Assembly (NCBI RefSeq): GCF_001905545.1
Contig: NZ_LIPD01000008.1
Location: 310,001-374,000 of the forward strand
Length of the DNA stretch: 64,000 bases
Source of the DNA: Streptomyces sp. CB02056
GTDB lineage: Bacteria > Actinomycetota > Actinomycetes > Streptomycetales > Streptomycetaceae
Direction of reading: 5' to 3'
Shown here one piece after another: positions 25,613 to 34,104 of the stretch. The translations under genes were made by a program, and so were the position numbers. The notes under the pieces were generated by a model. That model did no database searches. It saw only the letters and a program-made list of their open reading frames with translations, and was not told where the DNA came from. The first letter of the stretch is position 1. Each line of letters starts with the position of its first letter.

Positions 25613-26560
25613 TCAGGGGCAGCGCACGACCTGGCCGGCGTAGGCCAGCCCGCCGCCGAAGCCGAAGAGCAGGACCGGGTCGCCGGGCGAGAGCTCGCCG
25701 CGCTCGACCAGCTTGGAGAAGGCCAGCGGGATGGAGGCGGCCGAGGTGTTGCCGGAGTGGACCACGTCCCGGGCCACCACCGCGTCCTCGCCGAGGCCCA
25801 GCTTGCCCGCGATCGCGTCGATGATCCGCAGGTTGGCCTGGTGCGGGACGAAGCCCTTCAGCTCGGACGGGGCGATCCCGGCCCGCTCGCAGGCCTGGCG
25901 GGCCAGCGGGGCGAGCTGGGTGGTGGCCCAGCGGAAGACCGACTGGCCCTGCTGGCTGATCACCGGGTCCCAGCCGGTGATCACCACGGCGTCGCCCCGC
26001 TCGGGCTCGGAGCCCCAGACCACCGGCCCGATGCCGGGCTCGGCGCCCTCCTCCTGGGCCTCGACCACCGCGGCGCCCGCTCCGTCGCCGAAGATCACGC
26101 AGGTGGAGCGGTCGGTCCAGTCGAGCGTGTCGGACATCCGCTCGGCGCCGATCACCAGGGCGCGGCGGGCCGAGCCGGCCCGGATCGCGTGGTCGGCGGT
26201 GGCCAGGGCGTACGAGAAGCCGGAGCAGACCGTGTTGATGTCGTACGCGGCCGGCGAGCGCACGCCCAGCCGGGCGGCCACGGCGGCGGCGGTGTTGGGG
26301 CTGCGCTCGATCGCGGTGCAGGTGGCGACCACGACGAGGTCGATCTCGTCCGCCGTCCGACCGCTGTTGGCGAGCGCCTTCTGCGCGGCCTCGGTGGCGA
26401 GGTCGACCAGGGTCTCGTCCTCGGCGATGTGCCGGCTGCGGATGCCGACACGGGTGCGGATCCACTCGTCGTCGGTGTCGACGAGCCCCGCCAGGTCGTC
26501 GTTGGTGAGGACCTTGGGGGGCTGGTAGTGGCCGAGTGCCACAATGCGCGAACCGCTCAT
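25613..26560 (-). CDS. Beta-ketoacyl-ACP synthase III (FabH-like)
   Basis: The 315-residue thiolase-fold enzyme has an intact catalytic triad: C112 (INTVCSGFSYAL), H240 (FVPHQANLRIID) and N271 (HSGNTSAASIPLA). KAS III condenses acyl-CoA with malonyl-ACP. It may start fatty acid synthesis or serve a specialised acyl chain. No acyl carrier protein or other fab gene is adjacent, so this is probably a second FabH rather than the housekeeping copy. GGGLAYAGQ near the C terminus closes the active site as in FabH. Confidence 0.92.
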   Translation of the reverse strand: MSGSRIVALGHYQPPKVLTNDDLAGLVDTDDEWIRTRVGIRSRHIAEDETLVDLATEAAQKALANSGRTADEIDLVVVATCTAIERSPNTAAAVAARLGVRSPAAYDINTVCSGFSYALATADHAIRAGSARRALVIGAERMSDTLDWTDRSTCVIFGDGAGAAVVEAQEEGAEPGIGPVVWGSEPERGDAVVITGWDPVISQQGQSVFRWATTQLAPLARQACERAGIAPSELKGFVPHQANLRIIDAIAGKLGLGEDAVVARDVVHSGNTSAASIPLAFSKLVERGELSPGDPVLLFGFGGGLAYAGQVVRCP

Positions 26561-26695
26561 ACTGCCATGGAACCGGGTTACCCGCTGGTCAGCATGGTAT
26601 GACCGGCGACAGGATCCGCCCCCTCGATCTGTAGGAGGTGGACAAGGGGCCTTGGGGCGCCCGGGTTCCGTGCCCGGCTTCCGCGGACTCCGGGG

Positions 26696-27910
26696 TCAGA
26701 GTGCCAGCGTGGAGGCGTCGCCCATCACGACGACGGGGTGGGCGGCCGGGTCCAGGGTGCGGATCAGCTGGGCCATCTTGTCCTCGGGGATCGACACGCA
26801 GCCGTGGGTCGGGCCGTCGTGGTCCACGTGGAGCCAGATGCCGCCGCCCTTCTTGGAGCCCATCGGGCGGCGCGGGTCGAGCGGGGAGTTGCCGGGGACG
26901 CGGTTGTAGTTGATCGCGACCACGTAGTCGAAGGAGCCGGCCAGCTGGTCCCCGAAGAAGCCCGTGCCGGAGACCACGAAGCTCGGGTCCTTGTCGTACG
27001 GGAGCTTGCTGCCCGGGTCGGCCTTGCGGCCGCCCGCGTCGGTGAGGCTGAAGACGCCGATCGGGCTGCGCAGGTCGCCCTCGTTGTGGTCGGTGGTCCA
27101 GCCGCTCTTGCCGTTGTGGCCCTGCCAGGTCTCGCCGGCCAGCCAGCGGCCCTCGGGGGTGCGGGTCCAGAGGGTGACGGCGTTCTTGTCGGTGTTCTTG
27201 TCCTGGCCGGAGGCGACCAGCACCTGGGCGGTCTCGGCGGGGATCTGCGCGGTGAACTTCGCGCCGAGGCCGGGTATCGCGGCGACCGAGCCGTCCGTAC
27301 GGGTCTGGCTGCGGTCGGCGGCGGGGGCCGCGGCCTGCCGGTCGGAGGCGGCCTGGGCGGCCGCGGGGGCCGGGGCGGGGTGGTCGGGCTTGCTGACGCC
27401 CTCCGGGCCGGGGCCGTCGGCGGCGGCGATGCCGGGCTTGGCACCGTCCTGGCCGACGGCGTACCAGCCGGCGGTGGCGGCGACCAGCAGCGCGGTGCCG
27501 GCCATCACGGCCTTGCCGTGACGTTTCTGCTTGGCCTTGCGCCGGCGTCCCCGCGCGGCCGTCCGGGAACCCGCCACGGGTGCGGCGGGAGCGGCGGCGA
27601 GCACGACGGGCCCGGGCTCGAAGGGGACGGTCTCGGGCGCGGGCACCGGCTGGTACACCGACGCCGCCTCGTAGCCGCCCTCCGGCTCACCCTGGTAGGC
27701 CTGGAACGGCTGGTCGTACGCCTCGGAGTAGCCGTCAGGAGTCTGCTGGTACGGCTGGTACACGCCCTGGCCGTACTCCTGCGGAACGGGCTGCCGGTAC
27801 GCCTCGTGCTCGGGGTACGGCTGCTCGTACGACTGCTGCGGCACCCCGTACACCGGCTCCCGCATCGGCTCGTACGACGGGTACTCGGTGGCGCGATGAG
27901 AACCGGACAT
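26696..27910 (-). CDS. L,D-transpeptidase (YkuD-like) with disordered cytoplasmic tail
   Basis: The 404-residue protein has about 100 residues rich in Tyr, Gln, Pro and Glu (for example YQPYQQTPDGYSEAYDQPFQ), a basic stretch RGRRRKAKQKRH, one membrane helix (about 134-153), a Pro/Ala linker, and a C-terminal YkuD-like domain. Its catalytic motif ends in HGC (C371) in HDGPTHGCVSIP. Such enzymes cross-link peptidoglycan 3-3 or anchor proteins outside the membrane. The ATG at 27910 was chosen because the tail starts there and the upstream frame is a shadow of mqnE. Confidence 0.85.
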   Translation of the reverse strand: MSGSHRATEYPSYEPMREPVYGVPQQSYEQPYPEHEAYRQPVPQEYGQGVYQPYQQTPDGYSEAYDQPFQAYQGEPEGGYEAASVYQPVPAPETVPFEPGPVVLAAAPAAPVAGSRTAARGRRRKAKQKRHGKAVMAGTALLVAATAGWYAVGQDGAKPGIAAADGPGPEGVSKPDHPAPAPAAAQAASDRQAAAPAADRSQTRTDGSVAAIPGLGAKFTAQIPAETAQVLVASGQDKNTDKNAVTLWTRTPEGRWLAGETWQGHNGKSGWTTDHNEGDLRSPIGVFSLTDAGGRKADPGSKLPYDKDPSFVVSGTGFFGDQLAGSFDYVVAINYNRVPGNSPLDPRRPMGSKKGGGIWLHVDHDGPTHGCVSIPEDKMAQLIRTLDPAAHPVVVMGDASTLAL

Positions 27911-27980
27911 GCTGTCGATCCTGCCAAACGCCGTACCCGTTGGTAAACCCGGGTCAGGTGCGGAGGCCGTGAAGACAACC

Positions 27981-28011
27981 GCCGCCCGGGCCGACGAGCG
28001 GTCCGGGCGGC
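27981..28011 (-). terminator. Hairpin downstream of mqnE
   Basis: GCCGCCCGG (27981-27989) pairs with CCGGGCGGC (28003-28011) around a 13-base loop, directly after the mqnE stop on the minus strand. Confidence 0.55.
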
Positions 28012-28026
28012 GGGGATCTTCGCAGG

Positions 28027-29190
28027 TCAGAGGCGCATCGCCTGCGGGGTCTCGCGACGCTCCAGGTCGGGGCCGTCGTACTCGCGGATGACCTCGTAGC
28101 GGGTGTTGCGCTCCACCGGGCGGAAGCCGGCGTCGCGGATCAGCCCGAGCAGGTCGTCGCGGCCGAGCTTGTTCGGGGTGCCGAAGTTGTCCGCGTCGTG
28201 GGTGATCTTGTACTCGACCACCGAGCCGTCCATGTCGTCCGCGCCGTGGCTGAGCGCCAGCTGGGCGGTGGTGACGCCGTGCATCACCCAGAAGACCTTG
28301 ACGTGCGGGACGTTGTCGAAGAGCAGCCGGGAGACCGCGAAGGTCTTCAGCGCCTCGGCGCCGGTGGCCATCTCCGTGCGGGCCATCAGCTTGTTGCGCA
28401 CGACGCCGTCCTTGGAGTCGTGGAAGTCGTGCTGGTAGCGCAGCGGGATGAAGACCTGGAAGCCGCCGGTCTCGTCCTGGAGCTCGCGCAGCCGCAGCAC
28501 GTGGTCCACCCGGTGGCGGGGCTCCTCGATGTGGCCGTACAGCATGGTGGCGGGCGTCTTGAGGCCCTTGCCGTGCGCGAGGCGGTGGATCCGCGACCAG
28601 TCCTCCCAGTGGGTGTCGTGGTCGACGATGTGCTGGCGGACCTCCCAGTCGAAGATCTCCGCGCCGCCGCCGGTCAGCGACTCCAGACCGGCGTCGATCA
28701 GCTCGTCCAGGATCTCGTCGGCGGGCAGGCCGCTGATCTTCTCGAACCAGTGGATCTCGGTGGCGGTGAAGGCCTTCAGCGAGACGTTCGGCAGCGCCGC
28801 CTTCAGCTCCCGCAGCGAGCGCGGGTAGTAGCGCCACGGCAGCGTCGGGTGCAGCCCGTTGACGATGTGCAGCTCGGTGAGGGAGTCGACCTCCATCGCC
28901 TTGGCGAGGCGGACGGCCTCCTCGATGCGCATCGTGTACGCGTCCTTCTCGCCCGGCTTGCGCTGGAACGAGCAGTACGCGCAGGACGCGCTGCACACGT
29001 TGGTCATGTTGAGGTGACGGTTGACGTTGAAGTGGACGACGTCGCCGTTCTTCCGCGTCCGCACGTGGTGGGCCAGCCCGCCCAGCCAGGCCAGGTCGTC
29101 GCTCTCGTAGAGCGCGATCCCGTCCTCGCGGGTCAGCCGCTCACCCGCGTAGACCTTCGCCTCCAGCTCGCGCTTGAGCCCTGCGTCCAT
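28027..29190 (-). CDS. mqnE: Aminofutalosine synthase (radical SAM)
   Basis: The 387-residue protein catalyses the second futalosine-pathway step to menaquinone, joining SAM-derived adenosyl radical chemistry to the MqnA product to give aminofutalosine. The radical-SAM cluster motif C66-x3-C70-x2-C73 lies in VCSASCAYCSFQRKPG. HIVNGLHPTLPWRYYPRSL, LTGGGAEIFDWEVR and TMLYGHIEEPRHRVDHVLRL are characteristic of this family and separate it from MqnC. The ATG at 29190 follows GGAGGAGG by 11 bases and gives MDAGLKRELE. An ATG at 29214 (after AAGGAA) would add eight residues. Confidence 0.94.
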   Translation of the reverse strand: MDAGLKRELEAKVYAGERLTREDGIALYESDDLAWLGGLAHHVRTRKNGDVVHFNVNRHLNMTNVCSASCAYCSFQRKPGEKDAYTMRIEEAVRLAKAMEVDSLTELHIVNGLHPTLPWRYYPRSLRELKAALPNVSLKAFTATEIHWFEKISGLPADEILDELIDAGLESLTGGGAEIFDWEVRQHIVDHDTHWEDWSRIHRLAHGKGLKTPATMLYGHIEEPRHRVDHVLRLRELQDETGGFQVFIPLRYQHDFHDSKDGVVRNKLMARTEMATGAEALKTFAVSRLLFDNVPHVKVFWVMHGVTTAQLALSHGADDMDGSVVEYKITHDADNFGTPNKLGRDDLLGLIRDAGFRPVERNTRYEVIREYDGPDLERRETPQAMRL

Positions 29191-29242
29191 GCGGTGACCC
29201 GCCTCCTCCGACATTCGATTCCTTGCCGGAATGAGCGTACGC

Positions 29243-30205
29243 CTATGCCGAGAGCAGCTCGGCGAGCAGTGTCGGGTCGATGTTGCCTCCGCTGACCACG
29301 GCCGCCACCGACTGGCCCCCGGTCTCGGCGGCGCGGTGGAAGTAGGCGGCCGGGGCGACCGCCCCGGAGGGCTCGGCGACGAGCCGGCCGCGGCGGGCCA
29401 GCACGGCCACGGTGGCGCGGATCTCGTCCTCGGTGACGGTGACGATGTCGTCCACGTAGGCGGCGACGTGCTCGAACGGCAGCACGCCGAGCGACGGGGT
29501 GCGCAGCCCGTCCGCGATGGTCCGGTAGGTGTCGGCGACCGGCCACTCGACCCGGCGGCCGGCCCGCAGGCTGGCCCGGGCGTCGGCGGCCAGCTCGGGC
29601 TCCACGCCGATCACCCGGATACCGGGGCGGGTGAGCTTGAGCGCGGCCGCCGTCCCGCCGATCAGGCCGCCGCCGCTGACCGGCACCAGGACGGTGTCCA
29701 GGTCGGCCGGGGCGTCCTCGGCGATCTCCAGGCCGACCGTGCCCTGGCCCGCGATGATGAACGGGTCGTCGTACGGGGGCACCCAGACGTAGCCGTGCTT
29801 CCCGGCCAGCTCACCGGGCAGGGTGTCCCGCTCCTCCGGCGCCACCAGGATCACCTCGGCGCCGAACGAGCGGGTGGCCTCCACCTTCACCGCGGGCGAG
29901 GTGTCCGGCATCACGATCACGGCCTTGATGCCGAGCTCCCGGGCCGCGTACGCCACCGCCTGCGCGTGGTTGCCGCTGGACTGGGCCACCACGCCCCGGG
30001 CGCGCTCGTCCTCGGTGAGCGCGGCCAGCCGGTTGTAGGCGCCGCGGGTCTTGAAGGCCCCGGTCGGCTGGAGGTTCTCGGGCTTCAGCCAGAGCCGCCG
30101 CTCCCCCTCGGCCGCCCAGGGGGCGGGAACCAGCGGGGTGCGCACGGCGACCCCCGCGATCCGCTGCCGAGCCGCGCGCAGCTCCTCCAGTCCGACCAGT
30201 GCCAT
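29243..30205 (-). CDS. Threonine/serine dehydratase-like PLP enzyme (fold type II)
   Basis: The 320-residue enzyme has the PLP lysine K52 in PTGAFKTRGAYN, the substrate loop SSGNHAQAVAYAA and the phosphate-binding loop PVSGGGLIGGTAAA. It lacks the C-terminal ACT regulatory domain of biosynthetic IlvA, so a catabolic threonine dehydratase or serine racemase-like role fits best. It begins three bases after the Lrp-type regulator stop, suggesting an amino-acid-responsive two-gene operon within a menaquinone neighbourhood. Confidence 0.92.
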   Translation of the reverse strand: MALVGLEELRAARQRIAGVAVRTPLVPAPWAAEGERRLWLKPENLQPTGAFKTRGAYNRLAALTEDERARGVVAQSSGNHAQAVAYAARELGIKAVIVMPDTSPAVKVEATRSFGAEVILVAPEERDTLPGELAGKHGYVWVPPYDDPFIIAGQGTVGLEIAEDAPADLDTVLVPVSGGGLIGGTAAALKLTRPGIRVIGVEPELAADARASLRAGRRVEWPVADTYRTIADGLRTPSLGVLPFEHVAAYVDDIVTVTEDEIRATVAVLARRGRLVAEPSGAVAPAAYFHRAAETGGQSVAAVVSGGNIDPTLLAELLSA

Positions 30206-30208
30206 ACG

Positions 30209-30667
30209 TCACTCTCCTACAGGAGGAAGTTCACTCACCCGGTTTTCCCACTTGGTGGAGAGTACGACGGTGGTGCGGGTCCGGGCCACGCCCTTCGTGC
30301 CCGAGATCCGCTTGACCACCGATTCCAGGCCGGCCACGTCGGCCACCCTGACCTTCAGCATGTAGGAGTCGTCACCGGCGATGAACCAGCAGTCCTCGAC
30401 CTCGTTGAGGTCCTTCAGCCGGTGCGCGACGTCCTCGTGGTCCGCGGCGTCGGTGAGCTGAAGGCCGATCAGGGCCGTGACGCCGAAGCCGAGCGAGGCC
30501 GGGTTGACCGTCGCCCGGTAGCCGGTGATCACCCCGGCCTGCTCCAGGCGGTTGATCCGGTCCGTGACGCTCGGGCCGGAGAGCCCGACCAGCCGGCCCA
30601 ACTCGGCGTAGGACGCACGGCCGTTCTCCCGGAGCGCCTGGATGAGCTGTCTGTCCACCGTGTCCAT
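30209..30667 (-). CDS. Lrp/AsnC-family regulator
   Basis: The 152-residue protein has an AsnC helix-turn-helix (residues 5-50: ASYAELGRLVGLSGPSVTDR) and the RAM/ACT-like ligand domain (VEDCWFIAGDDSYMLKVRVA). It is cotranscribed with, and probably controls, the PLP dehydratase three bases downstream. Amino acids are the usual effectors. The ATG at 30667 lacks a strong Shine-Dalgarno sequence. Confidence 0.94.
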   Translation of the reverse strand: MDTVDRQLIQALRENGRASYAELGRLVGLSGPSVTDRINRLEQAGVITGYRATVNPASLGFGVTALIGLQLTDAADHEDVAHRLKDLNEVEDCWFIAGDDSYMLKVRVADVAGLESVVKRISGTKGVARTRTTVVLSTKWENRVSELPPVGE

Positions 30668-30786
30668 ATACCGTCCGCGTCCTTCCGAACCTCACCAGAC
30701 CCACAGATCATTATCCGGATTCAAAGGCGCCGTGCGCCGAACGACCCGGATATCGCAGAGAAGATACTCTCCCGCCCCGGGTCTCC

Positions 30787-31461
30787 TTACTCCCCCTCAG
30801 CCGGTGCGCCCTCGCCGGCGGCCGTCTTGCGGGCGGCCGCCCCCAACTCCCCTTCCCAGCGCAGGTACAGGGAATGCGGCACGTCGACGGCGTCCAGCAC
30901 CCGTCCGGCCACGAAATCCACGAGTTCGCGCACGGTGGAGCCGCCGGCGTAGAAACCGGGCGAAGCGGGCAGGACGACCGCCCCCTGCGCGTCGAGCTCC
31001 ACCAGGTGCTTCAACGTCACCCCGTTGAGTGGCGTCTCGCGCACGCAGACGACGAGTGGGCGGCGCTCCTTGAGGGTGACGCTGGCGACGCGCTGCAGCA
31101 GGTCCTTGCTCAGGCCGAGCGCGATCCCGGCCACCGCGCCGGTGGTCGCGGGCACCACGAGCATGCCCTTGGCCGGGTAGGAGCCGCTGGACGGGCCGGC
31201 CGCGAAGTCCCCGGCGGGCCAGTAGCGGACGTCGTCCAGGCCCTCGTCGCTCCCGAGCCAGGCGGCGAGGTCGGTGCGCCAGTGGGCGTCCCGGAAGGAG
31301 ATGCCGGTCTCGTCCAGGATGGTGAGCCGGGCGGCGCGGCTGACGACCAGGTCCACCGCCTCGCCGGCGGCCAGCAGCGCGCGGATCACCGAGGCCGCGT
31401 ACGGCGTCCCCGACGCACCCGAGACCCCGACCACCCACGGCTGACGCTTCGCAGTTCCCAT
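30787..31461 (-). CDS. mqnM: UbiX-family flavin prenyltransferase, menaquinone pathway (MqnM)
   Basis: The 224-residue protein has the UbiX nucleotide/FMN loop GVSGASGTPYAASVIRAL (about 10-27), the VPATTGAVAGIALGLSKDLL segment and LKERRPLVVCVRETPLN. UbiX-type enzymes make the prenylated FMN needed by UbiD-type decarboxylases. The partner UbiD homologue (mqnL) is in this window, and together they are assigned to the late futalosine pathway. The ATG at 31461 gives MGTAKRQPWVVGVSG. A GTG at 31485 would add eight residues. Confidence 0.9.
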   Translation of the reverse strand: MGTAKRQPWVVGVSGASGTPYAASVIRALLAAGEAVDLVVSRAARLTILDETGISFRDAHWRTDLAAWLGSDEGLDDVRYWPAGDFAAGPSSGSYPAKGMLVVPATTGAVAGIALGLSKDLLQRVASVTLKERRPLVVCVRETPLNGVTLKHLVELDAQGAVVLPASPGFYAGGSTVRELVDFVAGRVLDAVDVPHSLYLRWEGELGAAARKTAAGEGAPAEGE

Positions 31462-31550
31462 GGGGCAATTCTGTCCCGGCTCCACCCGTGGTTCCGGACC
31501 GGGCCGACCGGGAGGGGTCCGGGAGCGCCCGCCCCTGGGAGGATGGGCGC

Positions 31551-32303
31551 ATGGCAGCGACCCTCGTCGACCTCACCCATCAGGTGACCACCGCGATGCC
31601 GGTCTACCCCGGCGATCCGGCCGTCCTGCTGGAGCCCGCGCTCACCACGGCCACCGCCGGGGTGAACGTGCTGGCCCTGCACCTCGGCTCGCAGTCCGGG
31701 ACGCACGTGGACGCGCCGTACCACGTGGACGTCACCTGGCCGACCCTGGACGGGCTGCCGCTGGAGCGGTTCACCGGCCCCGCCGTGGTCGCCGACCTGC
31801 GCGGGCTGGAGCCCCGGTCGGCCGTCACCCCCGGGCTGCTGGCGGCCGCGCTGGAGCGGGTCGCGGACTCCGGCGAGGGCACCGTCCTGCTGCTGGCCAC
31901 CGGCTGGGCCCGGCACTGGGGCACCGACGCCTACCTCGCCCACCCCGCCCTGACCCCGGCCGCCGCCGAGGCGATCGTCGCCGCCGGGGTGCGGACGGTC
32001 GGGGTGGACGCGCTCAGCGTCGACCCGACCCCCGACCCGGGCCCGGGCGACCCGGCGGTGGCCGCCCTGCTCGCCGACCTCACCGACGAGCACGACCACG
32101 GCGCCGCCGACGAGCCCACGCTCGCCGCGCACCGGGTGCTGCTGGGGGCGCCCGGCGGCGGGGTGATCGCCGAGAACCTGACCGACCTGCGGCCGCTGCT
32201 GGCGGCCCAGGAGGCCGGCCTGCCGGTGGAGGTCTCGCTGTTCCCGCTGCGGCTGGTCGCGGCGGACGGCGCACCGGTACGGGCGGTGGCCCGGCTGGGC
32301 TGA
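31551..32303 (+). CDS. Cyclase/kynurenine formamidase-like metal hydrolase
   Basis: The 250-residue protein of the cyclase family (PF04199) has the metal-binding signature SGTHVDAPYHV near residues 46-56 and a leading VDLTHQVTTAMPVYPGDP. Members hydrolyse formylkynurenine or related amides and lactones. No tryptophan-degradation genes are adjacent, so the substrate is open. The ATG at 31551 follows GGGAGGATGG. An earlier in-frame start at 31488 lacks support. Divergent from mqnM. Confidence 0.88.
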   Translation: MAATLVDLTHQVTTAMPVYPGDPAVLLEPALTTATAGVNVLALHLGSQSGTHVDAPYHVDVTWPTLDGLPLERFTGPAVVADLRGLEPRSAVTPGLLAAALERVADSGEGTVLLLATGWARHWGTDAYLAHPALTPAAAEAIVAAGVRTVGVDALSVDPTPDPGPGDPAVAALLADLTDEHDHGAADEPTLAAHRVLLGAPGGGVIAENLTDLRPLLAAQEAGLPVEVSLFPLRLVAADGAPVRAVARLG

Positions 32304-32374
32304 GCCGGACTCTCCGTCCGGGCCGGGGACTTGGTCTAGACCATCCCCCGTCAACGCCAGTACGCTTTCCGGCC

Positions 32375-33091
32375 ATGGCTGAGATCATCGGAGTGATCGA
32401 GCGACTCTGGCGCTACCCCGTGAAGTCCACCGGCGGCGAGCGGCTCGACTCCGTCGAGGTGGACGAGCGCGGCCTGGCCGGCGACCGCCTCTACGCCGTC
32501 CGCGACGCCGCGGGGAAGCTCGGCTCGGGCAAGAACACCCGCCGCTTCCGCCGGATGGACGGCCTGCTCCGCCTCTCCGCCCGGCTCGGCCACCGGATCG
32601 ACGGCCCCGAACTGTTCGATCCGCTCGGCCGCCCGGTCGACCGGCCGAACTCCTTCCTGCGCGCCTACCTCCAGCGCGAGGACGTCGAACTCGCCCGCGA
32701 GGACGCCGTCTCGCACTTCGACCGGCTGCCGGTCAGCGTGCTCAGCACCGCCACCCTGGACTGGGTCCGCGAGGCCGTCCCCTTCACCGTGGTCGACGAG
32801 CGGCGGTTCCGCCCCAACATCGTGCTGCGCACCCCGCCCGGCACCCCGCCGTTCGTCGAGGACGCCTGGCTCGGCCGCCAGGCCTCCGGCGAGACCCCCG
32901 GCAGCGCCAAGCTCTCCTTCGTCGCCTCCAGCGAGCGCTGCGCGATGACCGGCGCCCCGCAGCCCGGACTGCCGCACGCCCCCGAGATCCTCAAGGCCGT
33001 CGTGCACGCCCACGACGGCCGGCTCGACGCCCTCGCCGAGGTCGCCGCCCCGGGCCGCCTGCGGGTCGGCGACCGGCTGCTCCTCGGCTGA
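32375..33091 (+). CDS. MOSC-domain protein
   Basis: The 238-residue protein starts with the MOSC N-terminal beta-barrel signature LWRYPVKSTGGERL. It has GLAGDRLYAVRDAAG and, near residue 190, the conserved cysteine in ASSERCAMTG that may accept sulfur or bind the molybdenum cofactor. Relatives handle sulfur transfer or N-hydroxylated substrates. A small 6-base-pair dyad (CCGGAC/GTCCGG) precedes it. Confidence 0.88.
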   Translation: MAEIIGVIERLWRYPVKSTGGERLDSVEVDERGLAGDRLYAVRDAAGKLGSGKNTRRFRRMDGLLRLSARLGHRIDGPELFDPLGRPVDRPNSFLRAYLQREDVELAREDAVSHFDRLPVSVLSTATLDWVREAVPFTVVDERRFRPNIVLRTPPGTPPFVEDAWLGRQASGETPGSAKLSFVASSERCAMTGAPQPGLPHAPEILKAVVHAHDGRLDALAEVAAPGRLRVGDRLLLG

Positions 33092-33196
33092 CCACGGCCC
33101 CCGCGTCCGTCACCGCCCTTGCCCGAAGGGCGACTTGACCCTCGCGAACCGGCAGCCGAGGACGAGGCACCGCGGGGTGCCGGTCACGGGTCCTCC

Positions 33197-34003
33197 TCAG
33201 GGGGTGTCGCCGACGCTCCCGGATTCCGCCGCGGGGAGGGCGACCGCGCGCAGGTAGGCCTGGGCGAAGAGCTCGACGGTCTCGTCCGTCGACGGCAGCC
33301 CGTCCCCCAGGGCGGGTTCCAGCACCGGCCGCATCAGCGCGTGGTTGAGCAGCGGACCGATCATCAGCTGGGTCAGCACCGGGGTGGGCAGCGGTCTCAG
33401 CCGGCCGGCCCGCACGTGCGGGCGCAGCAGCCGGTCCAGGCCGGCGAGCGCCTGCGGCAGGGTGGCGGCCATCACCCGGGCGGCGGGGCCGTCTGGGCGG
33501 CCGAGCAGGTCGGCGAAGACCGCCGGGACGATCCGCGGCTCGTGCACGAAGGCCGCGGCGAAGGTGGCGTGGAGCGCCCGGACGGTCTCCTCCAGGGTCT
33601 CCGGCGGGTCGGCGGCGAGGGCCTCCAGGTCGGGCAGCGCGGAGTGCCGCTCGAACACGGCGGCGAGCAGGCCGTCCCGCCCCTCGAAGACGGTGTGCAG
33701 GCTGGGCAGCGAGCAGTCGGCCCGGTCGGCCACGGCGTCCAGGGTGACCCCGGCCAGGCCGCGCTCGGCCACCAGCAGCGCCGCCGCCGCGATCGCGCGC
33801 TCGCGCACCGGCGGCCGTCCGCCCGGGTCGACGCCCGCCTCCCGGACGGCCTCGTCCAGCACCGCCCGGGAGCCGCCGAGCCTGCGCAGCAGCGTGCTGC
33901 GGGAGATGCCGGCCGTCGCGGCGATCGCCGTGAGCGGGACGTCCGCGACGTCCTGGCCCCGTTCCTTCGCCGCCGTGAGGGCGGCCGTCACCAGCTCCTT
34001 CAT
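33197..34003 (-). CDS. TetR-like regulator with two N-terminal helix-turn-helix segments
   Basis: The 268-residue protein has a TetR-type C-terminal domain. Before it I see two HTH-like blocks: LTAIAATAGISRSTLLRRLG (about 24-43) and VTLDAVADRADCSLPSLHTV (about 93-112), the second within a full TetR_N-like domain that starts RERAIAAAALLVAERG. TetR proteins normally have one. It is divergent from the FAD monooxygenase at 34105, its probable target. An ATG at 34012 would add three residues. Confidence 0.87.
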   Translation of the reverse strand: MKELVTAALTAAKERGQDVADVPLTAIAATAGISRSTLLRRLGGSRAVLDEAVREAGVDPGGRPPVRERAIAAAALLVAERGLAGVTLDAVADRADCSLPSLHTVFEGRDGLLAAVFERHSALPDLEALAADPPETLEETVRALHATFAAAFVHEPRIVPAVFADLLGRPDGPAARVMAATLPQALAGLDRLLRPHVRAGRLRPLPTPVLTQLMIGPLLNHALMRPVLEPALGDGLPSTDETVELFAQAYLRAVALPAAESGSVGDTP

Positions 34004-34104
34004 GTGAAGCATCGTACTACTTGACACCTGGGACGGTTCCAGAGATTCTGTATATGCAGGTTCCACACGGACAGTGATCAATCGAGCACTGAAAGGGGAG
34101 AGCC

